Shown here piece after piece: positions 45,281 to 54,064 of a stretch of DNA of 64,000 nt. A program made the translations under genes and the position numbers. Location of the stretch: assembly GCF_947489255.1 (NCBI RefSeq), contig NZ_CANLCY010000003.1, positions 558,001 to 622,000 of the forward strand, written 5' to 3'. The notes below the pieces were generated by a model, which was not told the origin of the DNA, searched no databases, and saw only the letters and a program-made list of their open reading frames with translations. Origin of the DNA: an uncultured Microbacterium sp. Lineage in GTDB: Bacteria > Actinomycetota > Actinomycetes > Actinomycetales > Microbacteriaceae. Numbering within the stretch: position 1 is the stretch's first letter; each line of letters opens with the position of its first letter.

Positions 45281-46261
45281 TCAGAGCGCGCAGGACTCCC
45301 GCTCGACGAGCGAGACGTCGATCACCGTGACCTCGTCGAGGCCGAGACCGGCGTCGGGCTGCAGGCGCGCGAACACGCGCTCGGCGGCGAGCGCGCCGAT
45401 GCGACGCGGATCCTGGTCGATCACCGTGACCGACGGGGTGAGCGTGTCGGCCATGGGGAAGTCGCCGAAGCCGACGAAGGGCAGCGGATCGCCGCGCAGC
45501 ACGTGGGCGAGAGCCATCGACGACCGGGCGTTGGCGGAGAAGAGGGCCGTGGGCGGCTCGTCGAGGCTGCGGAGACGCTGGAGGGCGGACGCCGCCGAGG
45601 CGCGGTCGGAGACCTGCGAGGCGACGAGTCGCTCGTCAACGTCGACGCCGGCGTCACGCAGGGCCCGTCGCCAGCCCTCGACGCGGTTGGTCTCGGTCGA
45701 GAGGTGCACCATGTCGCCCACGTAGGCGATGCGGCGGTGCCCGTGCGAGAGCAGGTGAGTGGTGGCCAGGTGCGCGCCGGCCTCGTCGTTCTCGGTGAAC
45801 GTGTCGGTGAGCAGGTCGACCGGGGCGCGGTCGACGAACACGATCGGGGTGTGCCCGCGCCACCTCTCGAGCCACGAGTGATCGGTGCCGACGGGGGCGA
45901 TCACCAGCCCCGTGAGCTGACGGCCGAGGAGCGACTCCAGGGCGGGCCGCTCGTCGTCGGGGTTCTCACCCAGACTCGTGACGAGGGTCGACAGTCCGTG
46001 GCGGCGCGCGGTGTCCTCCACCGCGCGCGCGATCGCGGCGAAGAACGGGTCGACGACGTCGGGAACGGCGACCCCGATGACCGAGGCGCGTCCGGCGCGG
46101 AAGGTGGTCGCCAGGGCGTTGGGCACGTAGTTGAGCTCGCGCATGGCGGCCTCGACGAGGGCGCGGGTGTCGGGCAGCACGTGCGGGTCGTCGTTGAAGA
46201 CGCGCGACACGGTCTTCGTGCTCACCCCGGCCCGCAGGGCGACATCGCGCATCGTGGTCAC
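45281..46261 (-). CDS. LacI family regulator (kinase-aldolase locus)
   Basis: 326 residues from the GTG at 46261 (TTMRDVALRAGVSTKTVSRVFNDDPHVLPDTR at the N-terminus, a standard LacI helix-turn-helix). The sensor domain contains VIGVAVPDVVDPFFAAIARAVEDTARRHG and HRRIAYVGDMVHLSTETNR. It is transcribed in the same direction as the FGGY kinase/aldolase operon and lies just downstream, separated by 270 bp that contain no gene but a hairpin. It is the best candidate for binding the TGACACCGGTG sites at 34410 and 48898. Confidence 0.88.
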   Translation of the reverse strand: MTTMRDVALRAGVSTKTVSRVFNDDPHVLPDTRALVEAAMRELNYVPNALATTFRAGRASVIGVAVPDVVDPFFAAIARAVEDTARRHGLSTLVTSLGENPDDERPALESLLGRQLTGLVIAPVGTDHSWLERWRGHTPIVFVDRAPVDLLTDTFTENDEAGAHLATTHLLSHGHRRIAYVGDMVHLSTETNRVEGWRRALRDAGVDVDERLVASQVSDRASAASALQRLRSLDEPPTALFSANARSSMALAHVLRGDPLPFVGFGDFPMADTLTPSVTVIDQDPRRIGALAAERVFARLQPDAGLGLDEVTVIDVSLVERESCAL

Positions 46262-46340
46262 GAGGCACCTCCGGGGTGTGGGCGTGTGGGGGCTTCGACG
46301 TGCAACCCTATCCGCCGGGCCCAATACTCGTTCCGCGCCG

Positions 46341-46366
46341 CGGCACGGCGGACGGATGCCGTGCCG
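46341..46366. terminator. Hairpin in the aldolase-LacI gap
   Basis: CGGCACGG (46341-46348) and CCGTGCCG (46359-46366) pair around a 10-nt loop. It may end the aldolase transcript before the LacI gene. Confidence 0.45.
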
Positions 46367-46531
46367 TCGCCGATCGCGCGAGCGGACGCCGCGCGACCGG
46401 CGTCTCGGAGCGACCCGCCCGCCCGCCCGGCCCGGCGGCATCCGTCTCCCGCGTGCACCCGCGGCGAGCCGGCCCGAGGGGAGTCGGACACGACCGGATG
46501 ACGGAGCCGCCGCCGGGCGGGCGGGGTCACC

Positions 46532-47419
46532 TCAGCGACCGTCGACGGCGTCGGCGAGCTCGCGCAGACGCGGGAGGGCGCGACCCGAGAGCAGCTCCTC
46601 GCGGCGGTCTGCGTCGATCGAGAGGCTGTCCTTCCACAGCGACCGACCGGCCATGGCCCCCGAGGCGCCGTTCGCGACGGCGGTGCGCACCTGCTCGATG
46701 AAAGTCTCGTGGTCGACGCCGGCCGAGAGCACGGCCCACGGCACGCCCTGCGCGGCCTCGGTCACGCGGGCGCTGGCCTCGGCCGATCCGGGGTACTGGA
46801 GCTTCAGGATCTTCGCACCGCAGGCCACCGCCAGAGCGGCACCGTCCACGACGAGGTCGGCGAACTTCGCCCGGTACTCCTCGTCGCTCTCGTCCTCGAG
46901 CTGGTAGGTGAGCAGCTCGACGATGAGGAGCAGCCCCTCTTCGTCGCACGCCTTCACGAGGTCGCGGATCTCGTGCGCGACGCGGGAGTCGGCATCCTGC
47001 TTGTCGGGGCGGGTGTACCAGAGCATCTTGGCGACGTCGGCGCCCTGCTCGCGGATGGAGTGCGGCGTGGTCCCGGGGACGTACCGCGTGTACTTGAGGC
47101 CGTCGACCGTCTCGGCGCCCGAGGCGTCGAGGCCGACGACGAGGGCGGTGTCGCGGGAGAGCACACCGTCGTCGACGATCTGCGGCAGCGCGACCTCGGG
47201 GTCGAGCAGGATCGCGGGGGCGTGGTTGGCGAGGTGGCGCACGAGGTCGGCCTTCACCTCGGCGAGCTCCTCGCGCGAGATCGCGTCGGAGCCGTTCGGG
47301 GCGTCCTTGATGGCGGCCTTCATGCCGTTGCGCTGGTCGGCGGCGACGATGAGCATGTGGCCGTCGGGGGTGCTGATGGACTGGAGCGCGCGGCGCTCGA
47401 GCGTGGTGAGTGCGTTCAT
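46532..47419 (-). CDS. Class I ketose-bisphosphate aldolase, LacD/tagatose type
   Basis: 295 residues. Matches the LacD/YihT-like family: HMLIVAADQRNGMKAAI at the start, TALVVGLDASG, LLIVELLTYQLEDESDEEY, KILKLQYPGSAEA (Schiff-base lysine region), WAVLSAGVDHETF and ASGAMAGRSLWKDSL. It splits a ketose-1,6-bisphosphate or a related sugar phosphate (tagatose-1,6-P2, or sulfofructose-1-P in YihT) into dihydroxyacetone-P and an aldehyde. It follows the FGGY kinase by 59 bases in one transcript, so it probably handles that kinase's product. Confidence 0.8.
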   Translation of the reverse strand: MNALTTLERRALQSISTPDGHMLIVAADQRNGMKAAIKDAPNGSDAISREELAEVKADLVRHLANHAPAILLDPEVALPQIVDDGVLSRDTALVVGLDASGAETVDGLKYTRYVPGTTPHSIREQGADVAKMLWYTRPDKQDADSRVAHEIRDLVKACDEEGLLLIVELLTYQLEDESDEEYRAKFADLVVDGAALAVACGAKILKLQYPGSAEASARVTEAAQGVPWAVLSAGVDHETFIEQVRTAVANGASGAMAGRSLWKDSLSIDADRREELLSGRALPRLRELADAVDGR

Positions 47420-47478
47420 GATCTCTCTTCTCTGGGGTCATCGCGCAGGTGAGCGCGGAGGTCGGTGCGGGGTCGGGG

Positions 47479-48849
47479 TCAGGAGGGGACGGATGCCGTG
47501 ACGAGGCGTCGCGCCCGGTCGGCGGCTCCCCACGCGACGTCCTGCTCGCGGGTGGACAGGGCGACGTTCGGGAGAACCTCGCAGCGGGCGCGGCGGACGG
47601 AGGCCATGCCCGCCCATCCCCCGGTGAGGGTCGCGTGGGTCGCCGGGGCCACCTCGCGGTCCATCGCGGCGATGAGCGCGGCGATCTCGTCGTTGCTGTG
47701 CCGCAGCACCGCGCCGAAGATCTCGGCCGGGCTCGCCTCGGCGTGCAGCGTCAGCCGGAGCACGCCGTCGTCGTTGCGGGCGCCGGTGACCTCGATTGCC
47801 CCGGGCGGCAGCTCCCCCTCGACGGGGAGCGTCATGACCGCGGCATCCAGCGCGTCGCGACCGGCGCGATCGCCGATACCGGCGGCGTGCAGCACCCGGC
47901 GCAGCAGCAGACCGGTCTTCACCCCGGCGACGAGCACGTGCTTGCCGGGGACGACGTGGCGCACCTCGTTGATGAGCGCATCGGCGAGACGCCGGCGTGC
48001 GGCGAAGCCGAGGGGCTCGTCGAGCACCCGCAGCAGCACCTCGGCCGTGCCGAGCGAGACGTGGTACCCGTCGGCATCCAGGGTGCCGTTGGCTTGAGCG
48101 GCGACGAGGTGGTCGTGTCCGGCGACTGTGAGCGCGGCTCCCGCGACGCGGGGTCCGAACGCGGTGGATGCCGTTCCCCAGGCCGTCCCTCCCCCTCGCA
48201 GCGGAGGGAGCAGGTCGGCGGTGACGCCGAGGGCGTCGAGCATCGCGGGCCAGGCGGCGCCGGAGTCCTGATCGATGAGGCCGGTGCGCGAGGCCAGGGA
48301 GAGCTCGAGCGCCACGTCTCCGCCGAGGGCGGCGACGACGAACTCGGGCAGGTCGAGCCAGCGCAGCCCCGCGAGGTCGGTGCCCTGGTCGCGCAGCCAC
48401 GCGAGCTTGGCGACGCTGACCTGCGCGCCGAGCGGCAGGCCGGTGCGCCCGGCGAACTCCTCGCGCACCTCGGCGGGGAAGGCGGCGATCTGCTCCCACC
48501 CCCGCGGGTCGAACCACGCGAAGCCGGGCGCTGCCGCCGCGCCGTCGGCATCGATCAAGATTCCGGTCTCACCCATGCCGGCCACCGCGAGCGACGTCAA
48601 CGGAGCAGACGACACCGCCGCGAGCTCGGCGTCGACGAGGTCGATGAGCGTGCGCACGGCCGACAGCAGGTCGTCGGCGTCGATGTCGGTCGTGCCGCCG
48701 GCCCCGACCCGCCACGGGGTCGGTACCTGCGCCCCCGCGATCTCGGCGCCGGAGTCGTCGATGACCAGCATCTTGATGCCCGTGCTACCGAGGTCGATCC
48801 CTCCGTGCAGTCGCGGTTCGGCGGCATCCATGTCACCGGTGTCTTGCAT
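47479..48849 (-). CDS. FGGY family sugar kinase
   Basis: 456 residues (ATG at 48849; a second ATG at 48831 is possible). N-terminal phosphate motif HGGIDLGSTGIKMLVIDDSG, then AVAGMGETGILIDADG, SLGTAEVLLRVLDEP and a C-terminal TLTGGWAGMASVRRARCEVL adenosine motif. It is more like the short FGGY group (fuculokinase/xylulokinase relatives) than XylB or AraB above. The substrate is unknown. It is divergent from the kinase-HAD fusion with operator-like sites between them. Confidence 0.82.
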   Translation of the reverse strand: MQDTGDMDAAEPRLHGGIDLGSTGIKMLVIDDSGAEIAGAQVPTPWRVGAGGTTDIDADDLLSAVRTLIDLVDAELAAVSSAPLTSLAVAGMGETGILIDADGAAAAPGFAWFDPRGWEQIAAFPAEVREEFAGRTGLPLGAQVSVAKLAWLRDQGTDLAGLRWLDLPEFVVAALGGDVALELSLASRTGLIDQDSGAAWPAMLDALGVTADLLPPLRGGGTAWGTASTAFGPRVAGAALTVAGHDHLVAAQANGTLDADGYHVSLGTAEVLLRVLDEPLGFAARRRLADALINEVRHVVPGKHVLVAGVKTGLLLRRVLHAAGIGDRAGRDALDAAVMTLPVEGELPPGAIEVTGARNDDGVLRLTLHAEASPAEIFGAVLRHSNDEIAALIAAMDREVAPATHATLTGGWAGMASVRRARCEVLPNVALSTREQDVAWGAADRARRLVTASVPS

Positions 48850-48896
48850 GAGCGGCCGTCCTCTCCGGAACCTCTTCGAGTCCCGGAATGACGAGC

Positions 48897-48926
48897 ATGA
48901 CACCGGTGACTTGCTACGTCTATGGT
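48897..48926 (+). promoter_or_regulatory. Promoter and operator of the kinase-HAD gene
   Basis: A -35-like ATGACA (48897-48902) and -10-like TATGGT (48921-48926) are spaced 18 bp. The ATG at 48933 is 6 nt after the -10, so the message is probably leaderless. The operator-like TGACACCGGTGACT (48898-48911) covers the -35. A related ACCGGTGTC lies at 48835-48843 in the start of the divergent kinase. Confidence 0.5.
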
Positions 48927-48932
48927 GGAGGT

Positions 48933-50153
48933 ATGCCGTCGCCGTGTCAAATACCCGAACCGCTCGCCGTCGTCGTCGCCGGCCCCGCCGGCAGCGGCAA
49001 GAGCACGCTCGGACGCGCCCTCGCCGCCGAACTGCGGGCACCCCTGGTCGACCTCGACAGCGTGACCACGCCGCTGCTCGAAGCCCTCCCCGCCGATGCC
49101 CTCGGCGGGCACTGGCTCACCTCCCGGCACGCGGGCGTCATCCGCGCCGGTCGCTACGCCGCGCTACGTGCGACGGCCGCCGACGCCCTCTCGACCGCGG
49201 GCCGCGTGGTCGTCGTGGCCCCCTTCACCGCCGAGCTCACCGGCGGCGACGACTGGCAGGCGCTGCGCGACGCGCTCTTCCCCACCGAACCGGTCGTCCT
49301 CCACGTCGACGGGGATCCGGAGATCCTGGCTTCACGCCGCGTCGCGCGCGGAGCCGCCCGCGACGCGCACCGCGTGGACGTCCCAGCGGTCGCGCCCGCC
49401 GTGCCCGTGGTCGCCGTCGACGCCGAGCTCACGACCGCGCAGCAGCTCGCCCGCGCGCTGCCCGCCCTCGGCATCCGCCGCCCGCTCGACGCGGGAGCCG
49501 CGATCTTCGCGCGCGAGTTCGACGCCGTGCTGTTCGACCTCGACGGCACCCTTGTCGACTCCACGGCATCCGTCGCCCGCTCCTGGCGGCGCTTCGCGGA
49601 GCACTTCGACGTCTCGATGGAGGCCCTGCACGCCAACCACGGGCAGCCCGCCCGCACGCTCGTGAGCCTGCTGCTGCCCACCGACCGGCACGCCGAGGCG
49701 CTCACCCATGTCACCGACCTCGAGGTGACGGATGCCGTCGGGCTCCTCCCCATCCGCGGAGCCGACTCGTTCTTCGCCTCGGTGCCGGCCGAGCGCCGGG
49801 CAATCGTCACCTCGGGCTCCGTGCCGATCGCGACCGCCCGCCTCGCCGCCTCGGGGTACGAGCGTCCCGCGGTGTTCGTCACCGTGGACGACGTCGTGCA
49901 GGGCAAACCCCACCCGGAGCCGTTTCTACTGGCCGCGTCCCGCTTGGGCGTCGACCCGACCCGCTGCCTCGTCGTCGAGGACGCCCCGGCCGGTATCGCC
50001 GCGGCTCGTGCGGCCGGGTGCGCGGTGATCGCTCTGACCGGGACGACGGTGGAGGAAGAGTTGAGCGCCGACCTCGTGGTCGATGGATTGGATGCCGTGC
50101 GGGTCGAGGTTCTCGCATCGGGGGCGTTGCGCGTGGTGCTTGCCCGGCCCTGA
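48933..50153 (+). CDS. Fusion of a P-loop kinase domain and a HAD phosphatase
   Basis: 406 residues. The N-terminal half is a small P-loop kinase domain of gluconokinase type (LAVVVAGPAGSGKSTLGRALAAEL, P-loop 17-25; WLTSRHAGVIRAGRYAALR). The C-terminal half from about 195 is a HAD-superfamily phosphatase with DAVLFDLDGTLVDST (Asp202, Asp204), IVTSGSVPIATARL, the Lys in VVQGKPHPEPF and VVEDAPAGIAAARAAG, as in sugar-phosphate phosphatases. Opposing kinase and phosphatase domains in one chain are unusual. It is divergent from the FGGY kinase. Confidence 0.82.
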   Translation: MPSPCQIPEPLAVVVAGPAGSGKSTLGRALAAELRAPLVDLDSVTTPLLEALPADALGGHWLTSRHAGVIRAGRYAALRATAADALSTAGRVVVVAPFTAELTGGDDWQALRDALFPTEPVVLHVDGDPEILASRRVARGAARDAHRVDVPAVAPAVPVVAVDAELTTAQQLARALPALGIRRPLDAGAAIFAREFDAVLFDLDGTLVDSTASVARSWRRFAEHFDVSMEALHANHGQPARTLVSLLLPTDRHAEALTHVTDLEVTDAVGLLPIRGADSFFASVPAERRAIVTSGSVPIATARLAASGYERPAVFVTVDDVVQGKPHPEPFLLAASRLGVDPTRCLVVEDAPAGIAAARAAGCAVIALTGTTVEEELSADLVVDGLDAVRVEVLASGALRVVLARP

Positions 50154-50415
50154 CCGCGGAGCCACGGGCGCTGCGAGCGCAGGGCCTTTCGGGACGGGAG
50201 GACGTCCCTGTCCGCGCTCCCTCGGGCTGGAGCCCCGCTTCTCGACACGACGCCGGGGTCTCCCCCGGGGCAACACGCCGCCGAGACGAGAACAACCGAT
50301 GCGAAAGGGTCGGGGCCCGTTTTGCACGGTCCCGGGTTTCGCAACGGGGTTTTGCATCGATCGCGTCCGCGAGTCGACGGGCTTCTCGATGCGCGTCACG
50401 CGCGCGATCATGAGT

Positions 50416-50441
50416 GGTGCGAAACCGATCGGTTTCGCACC
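50416..50441. repeat. GGTGCGAAACCGATCGGTTTCGCACC palindrome, copy 1 (core only given)
   Basis: A perfect 26-bp palindrome centred on GATC, with arms GGTGCGAAACC and GGTTTCGCACC. It lies in the 450-bp gap 50154-50603, which otherwise holds no recognisable gene. Copies occur at 53851 and 62687. Confidence 0.8.
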
Positions 50442-50530
50442 GCACTTCTCTGGCCCGGAGGGGGCGCTCAGGTCCTCCCGAGCCAGTTGTGAGGGGTGTC
50501 CGCGTGTTGTTTGACCCACCGACACGCGGA

Positions 50531-50562
50531 AGGAGGGGCCAGCGTTGGCGCTAGCCCCTCCT
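50531..50562 (-). terminator. Hairpin after the permease pseudogene
   Basis: AGGAGGGGC (50531-50539) and GCCCCTCCT (50554-50562), with a further AGCG/CGCT inside, form a strong stem 41 bases beyond the permease stop. Confidence 0.7.
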
Positions 50563-50603
50563 CATGTCGTGTCAGCTGAAACGACGACCCTGCTCCTGCC
50601 GTA

Positions 50604-51995
50604 TCAGACGGTCGCCTTGGGGAGAGAAGCGTCCAACTCGGGGTCGGGATTCCCCGTCTGCGTAGGTGCAGCCTGGTTTTTGATTCGCCGCTGGATCACG
50701 GCCCCAAAGAGCGCACAGACTGCGGCGGCGACGATCGTCAGGATCAGTGGCAGGCGGCTGGCGGGGTCCAAGGCCAGGGCCAGCGCGACCGCCGCGAGGA
50801 TCGTAAGAACGACCCAGGCCATCCACTTCCCTGTTTGGGTGTGCGTGCGGGAGCGGAGGTAGGTGAGGGAGATGACCGAGTAGGTCAGGACTCCACCGGC
50901 GCCGGTGACGGAGATGAGGAGAGAGATGACGTCTGCGGCGGGCAGGAGGAAGTTCAGCAGAAGGCACAGTCCGGCGGCGATGGCGATGGCGCCGGCTGCC
51001 CAGCGGGGTGCTCCGGAGCGAGAGACCACCGCGAGGCGAGCCGGCATCTCCTGGCGCACCGCTGCGGCGTACAACAGCCGGGATGTCGTGTAGAGGCTGC
51101 TGTTTGCCAGGGACAGGATGGACGTTGCGACGACGATCTGAATCGCGGCGGCGAGTACGGGCATTTGCAGTGCGTTGAAGACTGCGGGGTATGCCCCACC
51201 TGTGAGCGACTCGCTCGAGGACGGGATGATTGTGATGACGATGATGGTCGATCCCACGTAGAAGACGACGATGCGGGTCACCACGGAGCGGATAGCGCGG
51301 GCGATGGCCTTGTGCGGGTCGGTGGCCTCGGCCGCGACGGTTGCCACGTTCTCGGTGCCCATGTAGGAGAAGAGCACGGTCACGCCGGTGAGGAGCACGG
51401 GCAGCCAGCCCGCGGGGGCGAAGTCCGCCCAGTTCGTGAGGCCCGGGGACTGGTACTGGGGGAGCCAGCCGAAGATGGCTGCGGCTCCGATGAGGAGGAA
51501 GACGACCACCGCAATGACCTTGATGATGGCCATCCAGTACTCGATCTCGGCGAACACCCGGACGGGCAGAAGGTTGAGACCACCAAGGGCGATCAGGGCC
51601 AGGAAGCTCCATGCCCACACCGGAACTGCGGGGCCGAAACCGTTCATGATCATGCCGATCGCGGAGCATTCCAGCGCGATGAGGATGACGCCTGAATAGA
51701 CGGCGACGTAGCTCGTCATGACGCCGGCCCACGGGCCAAAGCGTCGCGCGGCATAGGTCGTGTAGGAGCCGGGATCGGGCTGCTCGGCGGCAAGTCGACC
51801 CAGCATCCTCATGATGAGCACGAGAACGAGGCCGATGCCGAGGTAGCTGAGGATGACAGCGGGTCCGGCTTGTTAGACGACCATGCCGCTGCCGAGGAAT
51901 AGTCCGGTGCCGATGGTGCCGCCGATGGCGATCATCGTGACGTGGCGGTTGCCGAGGGTGTTGTGGAGCCGGTGCGGCTCGGCTTTTAGCTGCAT
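50604..51995 (-). pseudogene. Amino-acid permease (APC superfamily) with an internal stop codon
   Basis: The frame from the ATG at 51995 reads MQLKAEPHRLHNTLGNRHVT, then IAIGGTIGTGLFLGSGMVV, the first helix of APC amino-acid permeases (AnsP/GabP/AroP group). It stops at TAA (51873-51875, codon 41) and continues in the same frame as QAGPAVILSYLGIGLVLVLI through eleven further helices to 50604, including FSYMGTENVATVAAEATDP. The total of 463 codons is the family's usual length, so one nonsense change (for example from CAA) splits an otherwise intact gene. A downstream ATG at 51821 could at best make a protein lacking helix 1. Confidence 0.85.
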
Positions 51996-52009
51996 GAGCG
52001 GTCCTGTCT

Positions 52010-52038
52010 TTCGGGTTCGGGTTCGGGTTCGGGTGCGG
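52010..52038. repeat. TTCGGG hexamer microsatellite
   Basis: Four TTCGGG units followed by TGCGGG lie in the 44-bp space between the NTF2-like gene stop and the permease start, directly upstream of the permease ribosome site AGGA. Confidence 0.7.
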
Positions 52039-52039
52039 G

Positions 52040-52456
52040 TCAGGCGGAGGTATTGCTGAGTTGCTGCTGGGCTTCCCACGCCTCACGGATCGGGTGGGTG
52101 TCGTAGACGATGTGCAGATGGGTGATGCGGCCGGTGTCGTCTAGCTCGGCGACATCGACTGCGGTGAAGGGGGCGGGTGTCCCATCGGCGAGGGTCCAGG
52201 CGAAGTCGAACCAGAACGCGACGGTCGCGTCCGCCCCGTCGATGTCATGGAGCGTCTTGCGGAGGGTGAGGACGGACTGAGCGGTATCGGCGAACAGCAG
52301 CGGGTAGAACTCGTTCGCGGGCAGGTCTCCGTACAACGGTGAGCTGACAACGCCGTTGTCTGCGAACAGGTCGAGTACTGCTTTGATGTCGGCGGCAGCG
52401 AGAGCGGCGAGGTAGCTGTCGACGAGGTGGCTGACGACAGCGCGGGAAAGAGGCAT
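52040..52456 (-). CDS. NTF2-like/SnoaL-like protein
   Basis: 138 residues. The sequence VVSHLVDSYLAALAAADIKAVLDLFADNGVVSSPLYGDLPANEFY, with a later ATVAFWFDFAWTLADGTPAPFTAVDVAELDDTGRI, is the cone-shaped NTF2-like fold found in SnoaL-type isomerases and small detoxification proteins. No catalytic assignment is possible. It is the first gene before the permease pseudogene and has a TetR-type operator 68 bases upstream of its ATG. Confidence 0.75.
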   Translation of the reverse strand: MPLSRAVVSHLVDSYLAALAAADIKAVLDLFADNGVVSSPLYGDLPANEFYPLLFADTAQSVLTLRKTLHDIDGADATVAFWFDFAWTLADGTPAPFTAVDVAELDDTGRITHLHIVYDTHPIREAWEAQQQLSNTSA

Positions 52457-52523
52457 CGATGTGTTCCTTAGAAGCGTTGGCAGGGTGGGGCAAGGGGCCG
52501 CTAGCCGACCATAAAAGTACGCC

Positions 52524-52541
52524 GTTCATTTTGTAATGAAC
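52524..52541. promoter_or_regulatory. TetR-type operator upstream of the NTF2-like gene
   Basis: GTTCATT (52524-52530) and AATGAAC (52535-52541) are perfect inverted arms around TTGT. A further GTTCAA half lies at 52545. The TetR gene 500 bases further upstream on the same strand is the likely binder. From 52542 to 53039 I see no convincing gene; an open frame at 52743-53000 (minus) matches nothing I recognise. Confidence 0.6.
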
Positions 52542-53039
52542 CGCGTTCAATTAGGTTTCTCTAGCGTTACGGCCTCGTAACGCAGTGCGCACCCCTGGCC
52601 AGCCGCTCGATGAGCGGCGCCTAAGCGGGTGGGGCAACCCTGATGCCCCTTCGTGAACTGAGACTCAGGAGCTGGTCGGGCAGACCTCCCGTGGCGAGAT
52701 TGGCTCTCGCCCCGGCCTACGTGCTCGGCAGATGATCGGGAGTCACCCGCGATTCGCCGCATACTCCGTCAGCAGCAGCATCAGACCAGCCAGTGATCCC
52801 TGGACATCGCTAACCACATGATTGCGGCGCTGCGGCGCGCAGGCTTTGCCGGGGCACGGCCTTGTGCGTTCATATAGCGCGATCACCGGAGCCGTCTTCG
52901 GATGGATCACCGCTGAGTTCGCTGCGACCCCTGGAGACCGGCGGAAGCGCCCGCTCCGCGATCGAAGGGGCTCACGGCCGACGCCGATCGCTATCCCCAT
53001 ATTCGGGATCTCTGTCCGTTGGCGGCAATGCGTCGCGCT

Positions 53040-53747
53040 TCAGCTCAACCGTGCACGTAGCCCCGTGAGTACTGTTTCAAGCACCACTGCAAACGAGGAA
53101 TCGAGTGGGTTGGCCCGCCCCGAGGTCCATCGCAACATGAACGCCTGGTCTGCGGCGACCGGCATTACTCGTGCGAGCGTGGGGAAAAGGGTGCTGTCCA
53201 CAGCTCTCAGGTCAGCCGCGAGAGTCCCCTGCCAGTCGTCATCCCCCTCGGGAGGGGCGGAGAGTTCCATCGTCACCCAACCGAGGACGACGCCAAAGAA
53301 GACGTTGTAGACCTCGACCAGCTCAGTCGAGGAAAAACCAGCGCGATCGAGGACTCGGAAGATGCGTTCCGCTAAGGGCAGGCCGCGGTCAGTGACGAGC
53401 ATCTGTCCTGTCACGATCCCGGCCAAGTGTGGATGCTCATGCATCGCACTGCGCATCTTCCGCGCCAGGTCGGCGAGCCAGAGATCCCATGCTGTTCCCT
53501 GGTCGTCTGCCAGTTCTAGGTCGTCGAAGACCAACGCCGACACTTCGCCGACGAGCTGTTCCTTCGTCCGAAAATGCCAGTACAACGCGCTCGGCCGAAC
53601 CCCCACAGCGGTAGCGAGAGAGCGCATCGTCATTCCCGACAAACCATCTCGATCAACGAGCCCCAGCGCGACCCTGAGCACGTCCTGGCGGTCCAACTCA
53701 GTCCCGCCCACCGGGCGGCCGCGCCGCGGTCGAGGGTCGTCCTTCAT
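53040..53747 (-). CDS. TetR family transcriptional regulator
   Basis: 235 residues from the ATG at 53747 (KDDPRPRRGRPVGGTELDR). The TetR helix-turn-helix is at about 18-65 (VLRVALGLVDRDGLSGMTMRSLATAVGVRPSALYWHFRTKEQLVGEV), and the C-terminus resembles the TetR_C tetracycline-repressor-like domain (ARKMRSAMHEHPHLAGIV). Base composition is less GC-rich at third positions than in genes left of 50 kb. It probably controls the NTF2-like/permease pair. Confidence 0.87.
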   Translation of the reverse strand: MKDDPRPRRGRPVGGTELDRQDVLRVALGLVDRDGLSGMTMRSLATAVGVRPSALYWHFRTKEQLVGEVSALVFDDLELADDQGTAWDLWLADLARKMRSAMHEHPHLAGIVTGQMLVTDRGLPLAERIFRVLDRAGFSSTELVEVYNVFFGVVLGWVTMELSAPPEGDDDWQGTLAADLRAVDSTLFPTLARVMPVAADQAFMLRWTSGRANPLDSSFAVVLETVLTGLRARLS

Positions 53748-53850
53748 CGCACCAGTCTTCCTCACGAGCTCACCGACTCCGAACGCGCCATACGCGACGC
53801 GGCAGAACCTGATCACTGTCGAGTGGTTGCGGCAGCGAGATACACCCAGA

Positions 53851-53886
53851 CGAGTGGTGCGAAACCGATCGGTTTCGCACCACTCG
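53851..53886. repeat. 36-bp perfect palindrome, copy 2
   Basis: Arms of 18 bp from CGAGTGGTGCGAAACCGA to its exact complement, centred on GATC. Same core as copies at 50416 and 62687. It lies in the 317-bp gap between the TetR and PucR genes, which otherwise contains nothing recognisable. Confidence 0.85.
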
Positions 53887-54064
53887 GCGCGGGTCGAGCG
53901 GGTCGGAGTGGATCCGACGCACTCAGCGGGTTATCACAGGCGCGACGCTGCGATAGCAGACGAGATGACTTCGTCGCATTGCGGGGGTCGGTAGTAGTCG
54001 GACGCACCGCACAAACGATGAGCGATCTAGACCCAGCCTGACCGCGCCCCTGCGATCGGGATTG

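Noticed and set aside
50154..50603. Possible tRNA or small RNA gene in the 450-bp gap
   Set aside because: I looked for the tRNA T-loop and acceptor pattern in this gap and did not find it. Only a palindrome and a terminator are evident.
52743..53000. Open frame in the gap before the TetR gene
   Set aside because: The 85-residue product has no recognised domain, its start lacks a convincing ribosome site and the composition is not gene-like; I left it out.
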